Below, in pieces: positions 56,802-64,000 of a stretch of DNA of 64,000 bases. Numbering within the stretch: position 1 is the stretch's first letter; each line of letters starts with the position of its first letter. Where the stretch lies: NCBI RefSeq assembly GCF_038397775.1, contig NZ_CP151650.1, forward strand, positions 1,922,001 through 1,986,000. The letters run 5' to 3'. Source of the DNA: Pseudomonas sp. RC10. GTDB taxonomy: Bacteria; Pseudomonadota; Gammaproteobacteria; Pseudomonadales; Pseudomonadaceae. The translations under genes and the position numbers were made by a program. The notes beneath the pieces are model-generated. The model made no database searches. It saw only the letters and a program-made list of their open reading frames with translations, and was not told the origin of the DNA.

Positions 56802-57574
56802 ATCCGCCCGTGGTCGATCCGGCGCTGGTCCTGCAGACCGCAGCGGCCCTGCGTCATGCCAAACGCATTCTGATCATCACCGGTGCCGGGCTGTCGGCGG
56901 ATTCAGGCCTGCCGACTTATCGCGGCGTGGGCGGCCTTTATAACGGCCACACCGACGACGGGCTGCCCATTGAAATGGCACTGTCCGGCCCGATGCTACG
57001 TCGCGACCCCGGCCTGTGCTGGAAATACATTGCCCAATTGGGCAGCGCGTGCCTCGGTGGACAGCCCAATGCGGCGCATTACGCCATCGCTGAGTTGCAG
57101 CGGCGCAAACCGGAATGTTGGGTACTGACGCAAAACGTTGACGGCTATCACCGTGCGGCGGGGAGTCCGCCGGAACGCTTGATCGAGATTCACGGCCAGT
57201 TGGCGCCGCTCTATTGCCAGTCTTGTGGCGCTGAAGACCCACAGTTGAGCGAGCACCTGCAGCGGCCCTTGCCGCCTTTATGCACGCAGTGCCATGGCGT
57301 GCTGAGACCGCCGGTCGTTTTGTTTGAAGAGATGCTGCCAGAGCTGGCATTGAATGTGCTGTACGAAGAGATGGCAAAAGGCTTTGACGCTGTGCTCAGC
57401 ATCGGAACCACTGCCAGCTTCCCTTATATCCACGAGCCGATGTTTCGCACGCGGGTGGCAGGAGGCTTTACCGCCGAGATCAACCCCTCGTCGACCGATC
57501 ACTCCATTCACATGGATGCATTTCTAAGGTGTAGAGCCTTAGATGTGATGGAGGACCTGGTAAGTCACATTTGA
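56798..57574 (+). CDS. Sir2-family NAD-dependent protein deacylase
   Basis: 258 residues. NAD motif GAGLSADSGLPTYRG, TQNVDGYH, catalytic His in EIHGQL, zinc cysteines CQSC and CTQC, then SIGTTASFPY. It removes acyl groups from lysine using NAD+. The start is GTG 56798, overlapping the hda stop as GTGA. PTYRG and the Tyr-rich loop differ from the usual PTFR, so acyl preference is open. Confidence 0.9.
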   Translation: MNPPVVDPALVLQTAAALRHAKRILIITGAGLSADSGLPTYRGVGGLYNGHTDDGLPIEMALSGPMLRRDPGLCWKYIAQLGSACLGGQPNAAHYAIAELQRRKPECWVLTQNVDGYHRAAGSPPERLIEIHGQLAPLYCQSCGAEDPQLSEHLQRPLPPLCTQCHGVLRPPVVLFEEMLPELALNVLYEEMAKGFDAVLSIGTTASFPYIHEPMFRTRVAGGFTAEINPSSTDHSIHMDAFLRCRALDVMEDLVSHI

Positions 57575-57649
57575 TTCGATTGAATTTGCAAATGATGACG
57601 ATTGAGGGCATAGTCTCGGCTTCTTTACACATCCGCCACGGTCGTGCCC

Positions 57650-58336
57650 ATGCTGAATCGCTTCGCACCCCTCGTGCCTCTCGCACTCGTAACGCTGCTG
57701 TTCGGCTGCGCGGCCCAGATGCCAGCGTCGCAACAACAGTCGCAGAACCCGCAATTCCGGGACTCTGCCACCGCACAAACTGCCAAGCGTGCCGATTACT
57801 CCTCTTCCGTACTGGATGACGAAATCGCCACCGAAGACGAATTGGCCCAGTTCTCCGACAACAAGCCGTATCAGTTGCCGGTCTTGGCTGACAGCATTCT
57901 GGAACGTGGCAAATCGTTGATCGGGACTCGCTACCGTTTCGGTGGCACCTCGACCACGTCCGGCTTCGATTGCAGCGGTTTCATCGGCTACCTGTTCCGC
58001 GAAGAGGCGGGCATGAGCCTGCCGCGTTCTTCCCGCGAAATGATCAATATCGACGCTCCTCTGGTCAAGCGTAACGACCTGAAGCCTGGCGACTTGCTGT
58101 TCTTCAGCACCGCAGGCCGCGGCCGCGTCAGCCATGCCGGCATCTACCTGGGCGATGACCAGTTCATCCACTCCAGCAGCCGTCGCAGTGGCGGTGTGCG
58201 CGTCGATAGCCTCGACGATGCTTATTGGGCCCGTACGTTCATCGAAGCCAAGCGCGCGCTGGCCATGGCACCTTCCCAGGTTCCAGAAACCACGACCGCC
58301 ATGACCTCGACTACAATCAAGCGCCAACACCGTTAA
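57650..58336 (+). CDS. NlpC/P60 lipoprotein peptidase 1
   Basis: 228 residues. Lipobox LLFGCA (Cys near 19) anchors it, probably to the outer membrane; the C-terminal NlpC/P60 domain has Cys in FDCSGFIGY, His in SHAGIYLG and the third residue in FIHSSS. The family cleaves peptidoglycan stem peptides. ATG at 57650 (MLNRFAPLVPLALV) is preferred over GTG 57644. A second paralogue follows 84 bp downstream. Confidence 0.92.
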   Translation: MLNRFAPLVPLALVTLLFGCAAQMPASQQQSQNPQFRDSATAQTAKRADYSSSVLDDEIATEDELAQFSDNKPYQLPVLADSILERGKSLIGTRYRFGGTSTTSGFDCSGFIGYLFREEAGMSLPRSSREMINIDAPLVKRNDLKPGDLLFFSTAGRGRVSHAGIYLGDDQFIHSSSRRSGGVRVDSLDDAYWARTFIEAKRALAMAPSQVPETTTAMTSTTIKRQHR

Positions 58337-58420
58337 ATACGGGCCGCGCAGTTAGGGGAAGCCCTGATTGCGCAAGGTTCCGGCCTCCGGCAGAGTAAGC
58401 CGCATCCTAGGAAGGTTGTT

Positions 58421-58966
58421 GTGTTTATGTCGATTACGGTTCGCCTGGCTGTTGCTTCACTGGCTGCATTGCTGGCCGCTTGTTCCAGCACTCCGCCGCC
58501 ATCTCCCCCCAAGGTCGCCTACCGGCCTGTGATCGCTGCTCCCCCTCAATTCAATTCTCCCGTTGCGGATGACGTGCTGTTACGTGCCATCGGACTTGTT
58601 GGCACGCCGTACCGTTGGGGTGGCAATACGCCTGACTCCGGCTTCGACTGCAGCGGCCTGATTGGCTACGTCTATCACGACGCTGCTGGCATCACCCTGC
58701 CGCGCTCGACCCGCGAGATGATCACCCTGCGTGGACCGGACATCGACCGCAGCCAGTTGCAGACCGGCGACCTGGTGTTCTTCGCCACGGGCGGCGGCTC
58801 GAACGTGAGCCATGCCGGGATCTATGTCGGTGAAGGCCGTTTCGTTCATGCGCCTGCCACCGGCGGCACCGTCAAGCTCGACAGCCTCGACAAGCCGTAT
58901 TGGCAGAAAGCCTGGCTGAACGCCAAACGTGTGATCCAGCCGTCGAATCTCGCCCGCAGCAACTGA
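58421..58966 (+). CDS. NlpC/P60 lipoprotein peptidase 2
   Basis: 181 residues. Lipobox LLAACSS; catalytic Cys in FDCSGLIGYVYH, His in SHAGIYVGE and FVHAP. Paralogue of the previous gene with a shorter linker, likely from duplication. The start is GTG 58421 (GGAAGG 5 nt upstream) or ATG 58427; the protein differs by two residues. Confidence 0.9.
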   Translation: MFMSITVRLAVASLAALLAACSSTPPPSPPKVAYRPVIAAPPQFNSPVADDVLLRAIGLVGTPYRWGGNTPDSGFDCSGLIGYVYHDAAGITLPRSTREMITLRGPDIDRSQLQTGDLVFFATGGGSNVSHAGIYVGEGRFVHAPATGGTVKLDSLDKPYWQKAWLNAKRVIQPSNLARSN

Positions 58967-59042
58967 TCCTTTTCCCTGTGGTTTGCTGCGTGGCTGTTGC
59001 GCAGCAAACACCTGCAATAACCTTGCGTACGCCACTCGCCTT

Positions 59043-59131
59043 TGTAGGAGCGCGCTTGCCCGCGATGGTGTCGGGTCAGTCGGCTCATGCGTATCAGAGA
59101 AGCTGCTTTCGCGGGCAAGCGCGCTCCTACA
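59043..59131. repeat. REPIN, family E (GGAGCGCGCTTGCCCGCGA core)
   Basis: Inverted GGAGCGCGCTTGCCCGCGA and TCGCGGGCAAGCGCGCTCC, the only copy of this family in the window. Confidence 0.88.
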
Positions 59132-59198
59132 TGAGTCGCTATTGGACCGCCGCTTCGATTGACGCTCGGTAGTCAACCCTCTAACCTTCGCCGATTGT

Positions 59199-59386
59199 TT
59201 CAGGTGCCCGTCAAACAGGGTGAAACAGGGAAGCCGGTGCGAACGCCTTTGCGATCAATTCCGGCGCTGCCTCCGCAACGGTAAATGAGTCAAGGCTGCG
59301 CACGATGCCACTGTGTTCGATGAACATGGGAAGGCGCGCAGTCAGTGATCCGCTCATGAGTCCGGAGACCGGCCTGATCCATTCAA
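59199..59386 (+). ncRNA. Cobalamin (adenosylcobalamin) riboswitch
   Basis: Conserved elements occur in order: CAGGTGCC, GGGAAGCCGGTGCGAA, GCGCTGCCTCCGCAACGGTAA and the B12 box AGTCCGGAGACCGGCC at 59359-59374. It controls the downstream cobalamin genes. A 9-bp stem (ACGGAGGGC at 59394 with GCCCTCCGT at 59457) follows and may be the expression platform, 23 nt before the cobO ribosome site. Confidence 0.93.
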
Positions 59387-59497
59387 CAGCATCACGGAGG
59401 GCGATGCTCTGCGCAGGCTCGGCGTTGTCCGGTGCCTGCTGTCAGCCTTTGTCCGTGCCCTCCGTTTGCCACACCTGCCCTCAAGCGGAGAGCTGAG

Positions 59498-60109
59498 ATG
59501 AGCGAATCCCCCGAACGTGACGAACGCCACTTGGCGCGCATGCTGCGCAAAAAGGCGGTGATGGACGAGCGCATTGCCAGCGCCCCCAATGAATGCGGCC
59601 TGTTGCTGGTCCTGACCGGCAACGGCAAGGGCAAGAGCAGTTCGGCGTTCGGCATGCTGGCGCGGGCCATGGGCCACGGCATGCAGTGCGGCGTGGTGCA
59701 GTTCATCAAAGGCCGCAACGCCACGGGCGAAGAGCTGTTCTTTCGCCGTTTCCCCGAGCAAGTGCGCTATCACGTCATGGGCGAAGGCTTCACGTGGGAG
59801 ACCCAGGACCGCCAGCGCGACATCGCGGCGGCCGAGGCGGCGTGGGTCGTGACCCGAGAATTCCTGCGCGATCCCGAGATAGGCCTGGTGATCCTCGACG
59901 AACTGAACATCGCCCTCAAACACGGCTACCTCGATCTGGAACAGGTGTTGAGCGACCTCCAGGCGCGTCCGCCGATGCAGCACGTGGTCGTCACTGGCCG
60001 TGGCGCGAAGCAGGAATTGATCGACCTGTCTGACACGGTGTCCGAGATTGGCGTGGTCAAGCACGCGTTTCAGGCGGGCATCAAGGCGCAGAAGGGCATT
60101 GAGCTGTGA
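59498..60109 (+). CDS. cobO: Cob(I)yrinic acid a,c-diamide adenosyltransferase
   Basis: 203 residues, CobA/CobO/BtuR type. P-loop TGNGKGKSSSAFGM; VVQFIKGRNATGEE and ILDELNIALKHGYL are family signatures. It transfers the adenosyl group from ATP to Co(I) corrinoid. ATG at 59498 with GGAG 7 nt upstream. First gene of the riboswitch-controlled set; overlaps cobB by GTGA. Confidence 0.96.
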   Translation: MSESPERDERHLARMLRKKAVMDERIASAPNECGLLLVLTGNGKGKSSSAFGMLARAMGHGMQCGVVQFIKGRNATGEELFFRRFPEQVRYHVMGEGFTWETQDRQRDIAAAEAAWVVTREFLRDPEIGLVILDELNIALKHGYLDLEQVLSDLQARPPMQHVVVTGRGAKQELIDLSDTVSEIGVVKHAFQAGIKAQKGIEL

Positions 60110-61401
60110 GTGAGGCTCGTCAATGCCCTGCGGTCCTGATCGCGGCACCTGCGTCTGGCCAGGGCAAAACCACCGTGACCGCAGCCTTGGCGCGCTTGCA
60201 TCGCAATCAGGGTCGTAACGTTCGTGTATTCAAATGCGGTCCGGATTTTCTCGACCCGATGATTCTCGAACGCGCCAGCGGTAATCCCGTTTATCAATTG
60301 GACATGTGGATGGTGGGCGAGGATGAGAGCCGACGCCTGCTGTGGGAAGCCGCCGCCGATGCTGATCTGATCCTGATCGAGGGCGTGATGGGGCTGTTCG
60401 ACGGAACGCCTTCCAGCGCGGATCTGGCGCGGCGTTTCGGCGTGCCGGTGCTGGGCGTGATCGACGGCACGGCCATGGCTCAAACCTTCGGGGCGCTGGC
60501 GTTGGGCCTCGCGCGCTATCAACCGGACCTGCCGTTCGCGGGCGTGCTGGCCAATCGGGTTGGCACCGTGCGTCATGCCCAGTTGCTCGAAGGCAGCCTG
60601 ACTGAAGGCTTGCGCTGGTATGGCGCGTTGTCGCGGGAAACCGGCATCGAACTGCCGAGTCGCCATCTGGGGCTGGTGCAGGCGAGCGAACTGAACGACC
60701 TGGACGTGCGCCTTGACGCGGCCGCCGATGCATTGGCCAGCACTTGCGATTCGACGTTGCCGCCTGCCGTGACATTTGAAGCGCCCGATAGCGTGCCCGC
60801 CGAACCGCTGTTGGCCGACGTGCGCATCGCCGTTGCCCGTGACGAGGCGTTCGCCTTTACCTACGGCGCCAGCCTCGACCTGTTGCGGGCGATGGGCGCT
60901 GAGCTGCTGTTTTTCTCCCCGATCCGCGACAGCCAGTTGCCAGACGCAGACAGCCTGTACCTGCCCGGTGGTTACCCGGAGCTACATCACGTGGCGCTTG
61001 GTCAGAACCACTCGATGCTCGACGCCATTCGCGCTCACCACGCCGCCGGCAAACCGCTGCTCGCGGAGTGCGGCGGCATGCTTTACCTGCTGAACGCCCT
61101 GACCGACGTAGACGGCCAACGCGCGGAACTGGTGGGCCTGTTGGACGGCGAGGCGGTGATGCAGAAACGTCTGGCGGCCCTCGCCCTGCAATCGGTCGAA
61201 TTGCCGGAAGGCGTCTTGCGCGGGCACACGTATCATCATTCGCTGACCAGCACCGAACTGACCCCGATTGCCCGTGGCGTGAGCCCCAACGGCGGGCGCG
61301 GCGCGGAAGCGGTGTACCGGGAAGGGCGGATGACGGCGTCGTACGTGCACTTCTATTTCCCTTCCAACCCACAGGCGATGGCGGCGCTGTTTTTGCCATG
61401 A
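60106..61401 (+). CDS. cobB: Cobyrinic acid a,c-diamide synthase
   Basis: 431 residues. N-terminal ATP domain (IAAPASGQGKTTVTAALARL; DLILIEGVMGLFDG) and C-terminal glutamine amidotransferase with Cys in LLAECGGMLYL and the triad His in RGHTYHHS. It amidates the a and c side chains of cobyrinate. Start GTG 60106 overlaps the cobO stop. Confidence 0.96.
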   Translation: MSEARQCPAVLIAAPASGQGKTTVTAALARLHRNQGRNVRVFKCGPDFLDPMILERASGNPVYQLDMWMVGEDESRRLLWEAAADADLILIEGVMGLFDGTPSSADLARRFGVPVLGVIDGTAMAQTFGALALGLARYQPDLPFAGVLANRVGTVRHAQLLEGSLTEGLRWYGALSRETGIELPSRHLGLVQASELNDLDVRLDAAADALASTCDSTLPPAVTFEAPDSVPAEPLLADVRIAVARDEAFAFTYGASLDLLRAMGAELLFFSPIRDSQLPDADSLYLPGGYPELHHVALGQNHSMLDAIRAHHAAGKPLLAECGGMLYLLNALTDVDGQRAELVGLLDGEAVMQKRLAALALQSVELPEGVLRGHTYHHSLTSTELTPIARGVSPNGGRGAEAVYREGRMTASYVHFYFPSNPQAMAALFLP

Positions 61402-61462
61402 CGTGTCTGTCGGTGTTCTCCATCGTAGGACTGACCCGATTTTCCGGTGGGAACACGGTTTC

Positions 61463-61554
61463 CTGTAGGGGCGAATTCATTCGCGAGAGGGCGGTACATC
61501 CGAAGCCTTTCTATCGGCTGTGCCTGCGCATCGCGAATACATTCGCTCCTACAG
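61463..61554. repeat. REPIN, family A, within the cob operon
   Basis: GGGGCGAATTCATTCGCGA left and TCGCGAATACATTCGCTCC right. It sits in the 190-bp gap between cobB and bluB, the only gap inside the operon. Confidence 0.88.
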
Positions 61555-61591
61555 CAGGTGCACGTGTGGTCAGCCATGGCGAGGTGCGCTC

Positions 61592-62242
61592 GTGACGGAT
61601 CACGCCTTCAGCGACGCCGAACGCGCGGCGGTCTACCGGGCCATTGCCGAACGCCGGGACATGCGGCATTTCACCGGCGGCGCTGTGGCACCCGAGCTGT
61701 TGGCCCGCCTGCTGGAAGCCGCACACCACGCGCCAAGCGTCGGTCTGATGCAGCCGTGGCGCTTCATTCGGATCAGCGACCGTCAACTGCGCCGCCAGAT
61801 TCAGGCCCAAGTTGAAGAAGAGCGCATCCGCACCGCTGAAGCCTTGGGCGAGCGCTCCGACGACTTCATGAAACTCAAGGTCGAAGGCATCAACGACTGC
61901 GCCGAAGTGCTGGTCGCGGCCTTGATGGACGATCGGGAGAAGCACATTTTCGGCCGTCGCACGTTGCCGGAGATGGACATGGCGTCGCTGTCCTGTGCGA
62001 TTCAAAACCTGTGGCTCGCGGCCCGGGCCGAAGGGTTGGGCATGGGCTGGGTCTCATTATTCGAACCTCAAGCGCTGGCCGACCTGCTGGAGATGCCAAC
62101 CGGTTCAAAACCTTTGGCGATCCTGTGTCTGGGCCCGGTCAAGGAATTTTACCCGGCGCCGATGCTGGTATTGGAGGGGTGGGCGCAGGCGCGTCCGCTG
62201 CAAGAGTTGGTCTACGAAAACACATGGGGAGTGAGCGCATGA
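61592..62242 (+). CDS. bluB: 5,6-dimethylbenzimidazole synthase
   Basis: 216 residues, flavin-destructase related to nitroreductases. [14 protein letters not shown] and [13 protein letters not shown] with [12 protein letters not shown] are BluB patterns. It makes the lower ligand of cobalamin from FMNH2 and O2. GTG at 61592 has GAGG upstream; the longer frame runs into the REPIN. Overlaps cobD by ATGA. Confidence 0.93.
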   Translation: MTDHAFSDAERAAVYRAIAERRDMRHFTGGAVAPELLARLLEAAHHAPSVGLMQPWRFIRISDRQLRRQIQAQVEEERIRTAEALGERSDDFMKLKVEGINDCAEVLVAALMDDREKHIFGRRTLPEMDMASLSCAIQNLWLAARAEGLGMGWVSLFEPQALADLLEMPTGSKPLAILCLGPVKEFYPAPMLVLEGWAQARPLQELVYENTWGVSA

Positions 62243-63147
62243 GCGTGGCGTTGTTGAGCGTCGCCGGGGTCGCGCTGGATGCGCTGCTGGGCGAGCCAAA
62301 ACGAAACCACCCGCTGGTGGCCTTCGGCCGATATGCCGAGCGCATCGAGCAACGTTTCAACGGCGGCGGTCGCGGCTGGCGCAGCCATGGCGTCACGGCG
62401 TGGTTCATCGCGGTCATCCCGCTGACCCTGTTGGTGACCTTCCTCAGTTGGCTGCCTTATATCGGCTGGCTGGTGGAAGTTGCCGCGCTGTACTGTGCCC
62501 TTGGCCTGCGCAGCCTGGGCGAACATGTGGCGCCGGTGGCGCAGGCCTTGCGCAGCGATGACCTGGAAGAAGCGCGGCGTCGCGTGGGTTTCCTCGTCAG
62601 TCGCCAGACGTCTGAACTGGACGCCACCGACGTTGCCCGCGCCGCCACCGAATCGGTGCTGGAAAACGGCAGCGATGCCGTGTTCGCCGCGATCTTCTGG
62701 TTCGTTGTACTGGGCGCGCCCGGCGTGATCCTCTATCGCCTGAGCAATACCCTCGACGCGATGTGGGGCTATCGCAACGAACGCTTCGAACGTTTCGGTT
62801 GGGCGGCGGCAAAGATTGACGACCTGCTCAATTACATTCCCGCGCGTCTGGTGGCGTTGACCTACGCAGTGCTCGGCAAAACCCGACTGGCGTTGCGCTG
62901 CTGGCGGACGCAGGCCCCCAAATGGGACAGCCCGAACGCGGGTCCCGTCATGGCGGCAGGTGCCGGTGCCTTGGGCGTCGAACTGGGCGGCGCGGCGATT
63001 TACCATGGCGAGCTGCACCAGCGTCCGCAATTAGGCGAAGGTGCACCCGCCGATGCGAATTCCATTGATCGAGGCTGGCAACTGGTGCAGCGTGGCGTCT
63101 GGCTGTGGTTGCTGATGTTGTGTCTGGGGACTGAATTCTATGCTTGA
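62239..63147 (+). CDS. cobD: Adenosylcobinamide-phosphate synthase
   Basis: 302 residues, CobD/CbiB inner-membrane protein with about four helices. [18 protein letters not shown] at the N-terminus and [23 protein letters not shown] are diagnostic. It joins cobyric acid with aminopropanol (phosphate). Overlaps bluB by 4 bp and cobC by 8 bp. Confidence 0.96.
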   Translation: MSVALLSVAGVALDALLGEPKRNHPLVAFGRYAERIEQRFNGGGRGWRSHGVTAWFIAVIPLTLLVTFLSWLPYIGWLVEVAALYCALGLRSLGEHVAPVAQALRSDDLEEARRRVGFLVSRQTSELDATDVARAATESVLENGSDAVFAAIFWFVVLGAPGVILYRLSNTLDAMWGYRNERFERFGWAAAKIDDLLNYIPARLVALTYAVLGKTRLALRCWRTQAPKWDSPNAGPVMAAGAGALGVELGGAAIYHGELHQRPQLGEGAPADANSIDRGWQLVQRGVWLWLLMLCLGTEFYA

Positions 63148-64000
63148 ACACGGCGGTCGGTTGCGGGGTGCGGTACAGAAATACGGCATCGACGAGGCCG
63201 ACTGGCTCGACCTGTCCAGCGGGATTTCACCTTGGTCCTGGCCGATTCCGCCGATCCCGGATTCAGCGTGGGCGCGTTTGCCTGAAACCGATGACGGCCT
63301 CGAAGCGGCGGCCTGTGCGTATTACGGCGTGGCGGATCTGCTGCCCGTGGCCGGTTCCCAAGCCGCGATTCAGGCGCTGCCGCGTTTGCGTCAGGCGGGC
63401 AAGGTCGGCGTGCTGTCGCCGTGTTACGCCGAACACGCCGAGGCTTGGCGCAGCAACGGATTTCTGGTGCGCGAAGTGCTGGAGCATGAGGTCGAGCGCT
63501 TCATCGACGTCCTCGACGTGCTGGTGGTGGTCAACCCGAACAACCCCACAGGCCTGAGCCTGACCCAGGAACGCTTGCTGGAATGGCATGCCCGGCTGGC
63601 GCAACGCGGCGGCTGGCTGGTGGTGGACGAAGCGTTCATGGACAACACGCCACACCTGAGCCTTGCCGCCGAAACCCAACGTCCGGGTCTGATCGTGCTG
63701 CGCTCGTTTGGCAAGTTCTTCGGTCTGGCAGGCGTGCGCCTGGGTTTCGTACTGGCCGAGTCACGTTTTCTCAAAGTCCTGGCCAAACAGATCGGACCAT
63801 GGTCGGTGAGCGGTCCTACACGGATTCTCGGCAAAGCCTGCTTTGACGACGTTGAAGGTCATCGCGTGCAACGAGAGCGCACAGCGCACGCAAGTGAACG
63901 CCTGGTCGAGCTTCTGAGCCGGCACGGCTTTGCCCCTCAAGGGGGCTGCGCGTTATTCCAATGGCTGGTGACGCCGATGGCTGTTGAGCTGCACGAGTTC
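63140..64000 (+). CDS. cobC: Threonine-phosphate decarboxylase (3' end beyond window)
   Basis: First 287 residues of a PLP aminotransferase-fold enzyme that supplies aminopropanol phosphate for cobalamin. [35 protein letters not shown] and the PLP-Lys region [16 protein letters not shown] match CobC (the name used in Pseudomonas; CobD in Salmonella). ATG at 63140 overlaps cobD by 8 bp. Open at the right edge. Confidence 0.94.
   Translation, partial: MLEHGGRLRGAVQKYGIDEADWLDLSSGISPWSWPIPPIPDSAWARLPETDDGLEAAACAYYGVADLLPVAGSQAAIQALPRLRQAGKVGVLSPCYAEHAEAWRSNGFLVREVLEHEVERFIDVLDVLVVVNPNNPTGLSLTQERLLEWHARLAQRGGWLVVDEAFMDNTPHLSLAAETQRPGLIVLRSFGKFFGLAGVRLGFVLAESRFLKVLAKQIGPWSVSGPTRILGKACFDDVEGHRVQRERTAHASERLVELLSRHGFAPQGGCALFQWLVTPMAVELHEF

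Noticed and set aside
59305..59496. 63-codon plus-strand frame after the riboswitch
   Set aside because: It overlaps the aptamer and platform stem, has no ribosome site and ends where cobO begins.

Overview
The window is a stretch of chromosome from a Pseudomonas, most likely the P. fluorescens/P. syringae side of the genus. This rests on recognisable Pseudomonas proteins (GacS, PhoP/PhoQ, PcpS-type phosphopantetheinyl transferase, a 747-residue RelA, NrdA with two ATP cones, the CobO-CobB-BluB-CobD-CobC set), high GC, and very many short paired palindromic repeats (REPINs) of the type known from this group. The species cannot be named from the sequence alone. I see no rRNA, tRNA, CRISPR array, prophage, transposase or plasmid gene. 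Genes are densely packed and essentially all intact, apart from the two cut by the window ends (nrdA on the left, cobC on the right).

Layout: 1-1879 nrdA (minus) with a long upstream region holding candidate NrdR and DnaA sites. 2708-5795 an RstA/RstB-like two-component system overlapping a FhuF-type ferric reductase. 5919-7650 pcpS and an exported dienelactone-hydrolase-like protein. 7767-10196 four GTTCAG repeats at exact 11-bp spacing, a small exported protein, then phoP and phoQ. 10365-13043 an AraC regulator divergent from dctA, which has a sigma-54 promoter and two upstream palindromes. 13317-17073 a CoA-transferase/racemase, SprT, a Yip1-family membrane protein and TtcA. 17209-30183 a hydroxyproline uptake and degradation block (all minus strand). 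30276-34026 a DNA glycosylase, the arsC-wrbA-DUF2069 operon, a thioredoxin-like lipoprotein and small proteins. 34237-40471 ldhA, gacS and a second two-component system. 40725-46887 cysM, rlmD, relA, mazG and a DUF2058 protein. 47230-50667 a small protein and a membrane-anchored catalase-related protein paired with a diheme cytochrome. 50811-58966 DUF3108, purN, purM, then DUF2066, a PerM-type transporter, hda, a Sir2 deacylase and two NlpC/P60 lipoproteins. 59199-64000 a cobalamin riboswitch followed by cobO, cobB, bluB, cobD and cobC.

How the parts work together: the hydroxyproline block gives a near-complete route. LhpA epimerises trans-4-hydroxy-L-proline; the LhpB/LhpF/LhpE dehydrogenase oxidises the D-isomer; a DapA-family deaminase makes 2-oxoglutarate semialdehyde. 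An amino-acid ABC transporter, an aconitase-X-type dehydratase and a second, Ser/Cys-type proline-racemase homologue point to additional 3-hydroxyproline isomers. Two regulators (PAS-AraC and GntR/FCD) sit inside the block, and a repeated TCGTATAC operator links the GntR gene to the transporter and deaminase promoters. The cobalamin genes are chained by 4-bp overlaps under one riboswitch.

The most unusual items are the catalase-related/diheme-cytochrome pair, the four-repeat operator with an exported 84-residue protein in front of phoPQ, the shared GTATAC operators, and pairs of REPINs whose spacers match each other.
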